From positions 1,922,001 through 1,986,000 of the forward strand of contig NZ_JACVAQ010000001.1 in NCBI RefSeq assembly GCF_014851905.1: a stretch of 64,000 bases of DNA, given 5' to 3'. The position numbers were made by a program, and so were the translations under genes. Below the pieces are notes generated by a model that saw only the letters and a list, made by a program, of their open reading frames with translations, was not told where the DNA came from and did not search any database. This document shows positions 61,668 to 64,000 of this stretch, in pieces. Each line of letters opens with the position of its first letter. The stretch's first letter is position 1. This DNA comes from Pseudomonas sp. PDM14 (GTDB lineage: Bacteria > Pseudomonadota > Gammaproteobacteria > Pseudomonadales > Pseudomonadaceae).

Positions 61668-61707
61668 ATGAACACTCTATGAACGGAATATGACAATTGG
61701 ATGAAAG
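61668..61707 (-). promoter_or_regulatory. Tandem PHO boxes upstream of pstS
   Basis: Four 7-mers at exact 11-base spacing are read on the reverse strand: CTTTCAT, TTGTCAT, CGTTCAT and TGTTCAT. They form two adjacent or overlapping PHO boxes 60 bases before the pstS ATG. They are also 56 bases from the divergent sorbosone-dehydrogenase-like gene. Confidence 0.85.
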
Positions 61708-61762
61708 GCCAGCATAGCTGTCGAAAATTTCTGCACCGCTCTTCCCCCTTCGGAGACTGCCC

Positions 61763-63067
61763 ATGAAGCACCTGCACCTGCTGTCCGTCACCGCCCTGGC
61801 GCTTGCCTGCAGCGCCTGCGGTGAACAAGCCGCGCTGAACGTCAGTGACGGCACCGGCGCCACCCCGCAACTGCCGGAGCCGAACAAGACCCTGCTGCCG
61901 ACCGTGAACATCGCCCCGGCCAAGGGCTGGGCCGAAGGCGGCAAGCCGACCGCGGCGGACGGCACCCAGGTGAATGCCTTCGCCGAAGGCCTGGATCACC
62001 CGCGCTGGCTCTACGTGCTGCCCAATGGCGACGTGCTGGTGGCCGAGAGCAACGCGCCCAAGGGCGACGGCTCCTTCAGCTTCAAGGGCTGGATTGCCGG
62101 CCTGGTGATGTCGCGCGCGGGCGCTGGGGTGCCCAGCGCCGACCGCATCACCCTGCTGCGCGACACCGACAACGATGGGGTCGCCGACCTGCGCACCGCC
62201 TTCCTGGAAAACCTGCATTCGCCATTCGGCATGGCCCTGGTCGGCAACGACTTCTATATCGCCAACGCCGACGCCCTGGTGCGCGTGCCCTACACCGAGG
62301 GCGAGACGAAGATCACCGCCGCCCCGGAAAAGGTCACCGACCTGCCTGCCGGCATCAACCACCACTGGACCAAGAACGTCATCGCCAGCCAGGACGGCAG
62401 CAAGCTCTACGTCACCGTCGGCTCCAACAGCAACGTCGGCGAGAACGGCCTGGAAGCCGAGGAAGGCCGTGCGGCGATCTGGGAAGTGCAACGCAACAAC
62501 GGCAGCAAACGCCTGTTTGCCACCGGCCTGCGCAACCCCAACGGCCTGGCCTGGGAGCCACAGACCGGCACGTTGTGGACCGCGGTCAACGAACGCGACG
62601 AGATCGGCAGCGACCTGGTGCCCGACTACATCACCTCGGTGCAGGACGGCGGCTTCTACGGCTGGCCCTACAGCTACTACGGTCAGCACGTCGACGTGCG
62701 CGTCGAGCCGCAACGCCCCGAGCTGGTGGCCAAGGCACTGGTGCCGGACTACGCCCTGGGCCCGCACACCGCCTCGCTGGGCATCGCCTTCGGCCAGGGC
62801 GGCGCGCTGCCGGCCTTCCAGAACGGCCTGTTCGTCGGCCAGCACGGTTCGTGGAACCGCAAGCCGCACAGCGGCTACAAGGTGATCTTCGTGCCGTTCG
62901 CCGATGGCAAACCGAGCGGCCCGCCGGTCGACGTGCTCAGCGACTTCCTCAATGCCGACGGCGAAGCCCAGGGCCGCCCGGTCGACGTCAAACTCGACAA
63001 GCACGGCGCGCTGCTGGTGACCGACGATGTCGGCAACAAGGTCTGGCGGGTAACGCCGAAGCCGTGA
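61763..63067 (+). CDS. Sorbosone dehydrogenase/PQQ-type beta-propeller lipoprotein
   Basis: The 434-residue product has a lipoprotein signal (ALACSAC) and a six-bladed beta-propeller of the glucose/sorbosone dehydrogenase family ([48 protein letters not shown]). The family oxidises sugars or sugar derivatives, often with PQQ. It diverges from pstS and may be phosphate-responsive. Confidence 0.9.
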   Translation: MKHLHLLSVTALALACSACGEQAALNVSDGTGATPQLPEPNKTLLPTVNIAPAKGWAEGGKPTAADGTQVNAFAEGLDHPRWLYVLPNGDVLVAESNAPKGDGSFSFKGWIAGLVMSRAGAGVPSADRITLLRDTDNDGVADLRTAFLENLHSPFGMALVGNDFYIANADALVRVPYTEGETKITAAPEKVTDLPAGINHHWTKNVIASQDGSKLYVTVGSNSNVGENGLEAEEGRAAIWEVQRNNGSKRLFATGLRNPNGLAWEPQTGTLWTAVNERDEIGSDLVPDYITSVQDGGFYGWPYSYYGQHVDVRVEPQRPELVAKALVPDYALGPHTASLGIAFGQGGALPAFQNGLFVGQHGSWNRKPHSGYKVIFVPFADGKPSGPPVDVLSDFLNADGEAQGRPVDVKLDKHGALLVTDDVGNKVWRVTPKP

Positions 63068-63074
63068 GGGTGAA

Positions 63075-63125
63075 TGGGGTGAAGGCACCTGAATGCACCT
63101 TCACCCCAGCCCTCTCCCAGGGGAA
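63075..63125. repeat. Hairpin and common Pseudomonas intergenic repeat fragment
   Basis: A 10-bp stem GGGGTGAAGG/CCTTCACCCC (63075-63084 with 63097-63106) runs into CAGCCCTCTCCCAGGGG. That tail resembles the frequent CACCCC-AGCCCTCTCCC intergenic repeat of gamma-proteobacteria. It may also end the upstream transcript. Confidence 0.5.
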
Positions 63126-63162
63126 TCGGAGGCGGACCGCGTTCGAATGAGTAGCCGAGCCG

Positions 63163-64000
63163 TCAGCGCTTCGTCGCGATCAGATACGCCCCAATCGTCA
63201 TCGCCAGACCGCACAGCGCCACCACGTAATAGGCCGGGCCGAGCGGATCCCAGGCCATCAACAACGCCACGACCATCGGCGTCAGTCCGCCGAAGATCGC
63301 GTACGCCAGGTTGTAGGAAAACGACAGCCCGGAAAAGCGCACCACCGGTGGGAAGGCGTTGACCATCACGTAGGGCACCGCGCCGATACTGCCAACCAGC
63401 AGGCCGGTCAGCGCGTACAGCGGGAACAGCCAGTCCGGATGCGCCTTGAGGCTGCTGTAGAAGGTCCATGAGCTGAGTGCCAGCAGCAACCCGCCGATCA
63501 ACAGGGTACGCCCGGCACCGAAGCGGTCGGTGACGGCACCGGCGATGATGCAGCCGATAGTCAGGCAGACGATGGCCAGGCTGTTGGCCTTGAGCGCGGT
63601 GACGGCGTCGAAACCGTACACGCTCTGCAACACGCTCGGGGTCATCAGGATCACCACGACGATGCCGGCCGACAGCACCCAGGTCAGCAACATCGACAGC
63701 ACGATGGCCGGGCGATGCGCGCGCAGCACGGCTTTCATCGGCACCTCATCGGCCAGTGCCTTGCGTTGTTGCAGCTCGGCAAACACCGGCGTCTCGTGCA
63801 GCCAGCGGCGCAGGTAGACGGAGAACAGGCCGAACACGCCGCCGATCACGAAGGGAATCCGCCAGGCCCAGTCGAGCACTTCAGCCGGGGTATAGAGAGT
63901 ATTGATCAGCGTCGCCATCAGCGAGCCGAGCAGGATGCCGAAGGTCAGGCCGGCGGTCAGCGTGCCGCAGGCATAGCCGATACGCCTGGCCGGCACATGC
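63163..64000 (-). CDS. MFS metabolite:proton symporter, partial (N-terminus beyond the window)
   Basis: The reverse frame runs off the right edge and leaves about 279 residues. The loop after helix 5-6 and the C-terminal six helices match the ProP/ShiA/citrate symporter family (RIPFVIGGVFGLFSVYLRRWLHETP, TDRFGAGRTLLIGG). It probably imports an organic acid or osmolyte. An equivalent MFS gene follows pstS in P. aeruginosa. Confidence 0.85.
   Translation of the reverse strand, partial: HVPARRIGYACGTLTAGLTFGILLGSLMATLINTLYTPAEVLDWAWRIPFVIGGVFGLFSVYLRRWLHETPVFAELQQRKALADEVPMKAVLRAHRPAIVLSMLLTWVLSAGIVVVILMTPSVLQSVYGFDAVTALKANSLAIVCLTIGCIIAGAVTDRFGAGRTLLIGGLLLALSSWTFYSSLKAHPDWLFPLYALTGLLVGSIGAVPYVMVNAFPPVVRFSGLSFSYNLAYAIFGGLTPMVVALLMAWDPLGPAYYVVALCGLAMTIGAYLIATKR

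Overview
The window looks like a chromosomal core segment of a high-GC Pseudomonas (sensu lato). Gene order and protein sequences follow the familiar Pseudomonas arrangement: kauB, rpmG-rpmB, radC, coaBC-dut-algC-argB, pyrE, crc, rph, yicC-gmk-rpoZ-spoT-ridA, oxyR-recG, HU, rubredoxin, ubiC-ubiA, phoB-phoR, phoU-pstBACS. This is judged from recognisable protein motifs and remembered synteny; no database search was run. No rRNA, tRNA, CRISPR array, prophage or intact insertion sequence was seen. Layout: 1-2.9 kb holds a partial MFS gene, the polyamine-pathway aldehyde dehydrogenase kauB and a divergent cupin gene. 3-15.8 kb holds ribosomal proteins L33 and L28, a peptide-binding protein, radC, coaBC-dut-algC-argB, pyrE, crc and rph. 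15.9-22.4 kb holds yicC, gmk, rpoZ, spoT and ridA, then two exported proteins (one made of 17-residue repeats) and an epimerase-like gene. 22.6-28 kb holds exbB-exbD-tonB and oxyR-recG. 28-35.4 kb holds a YbaK-HDOD protein, an SCP2-like protein, HU, rubredoxin, ubiC-ubiA and phoB-phoR with a PHO box. 35.5-40.3 kb holds a CNNM/CorC protein, a probable polymorphic toxin with its immunity protein, and two small membrane proteins. 50-54.6 kb holds an M23 peptidase-like protein, a CoA-transferase, an exported hypothetical protein and a response regulator. 54.7-61.7 kb holds phoU-pstB-pstA-pstC-pstS with PHO boxes before pstC and pstS. The window ends in a sorbosone-dehydrogenase-like lipoprotein and a partial MFS gene. 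The standout is the accessory block at 40.4-49.9 kb. It holds eleven same-strand genes, most with 4-bp overlaps or gaps of a few bases. They encode an NMT1/SsuA-type binding protein, a histidine-box membrane diiron desaturase/hydroxylase-like enzyme, two short-chain dehydrogenases, an EamA transporter, a creatininase homologue, an isochorismatase-family amidase, a metallo-beta-lactamase-fold lactonase-like enzyme, an unrecognised protein, an ABC permease and an ABC ATPase. The leader before the first gene carries the conserved sequence blocks of a guanidine-I (ykkC) riboswitch, and upstream of that lies a near-consensus sigma-54 promoter. I read it as a nitrogen-controlled, guanidine-sensing uptake and degradation operon. 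Its enzyme set does not match the guanidine pathways I know (urea/guanidine carboxylase, carboxyguanidine deiminase, guanidine hydrolase), so its substrate is an open question.
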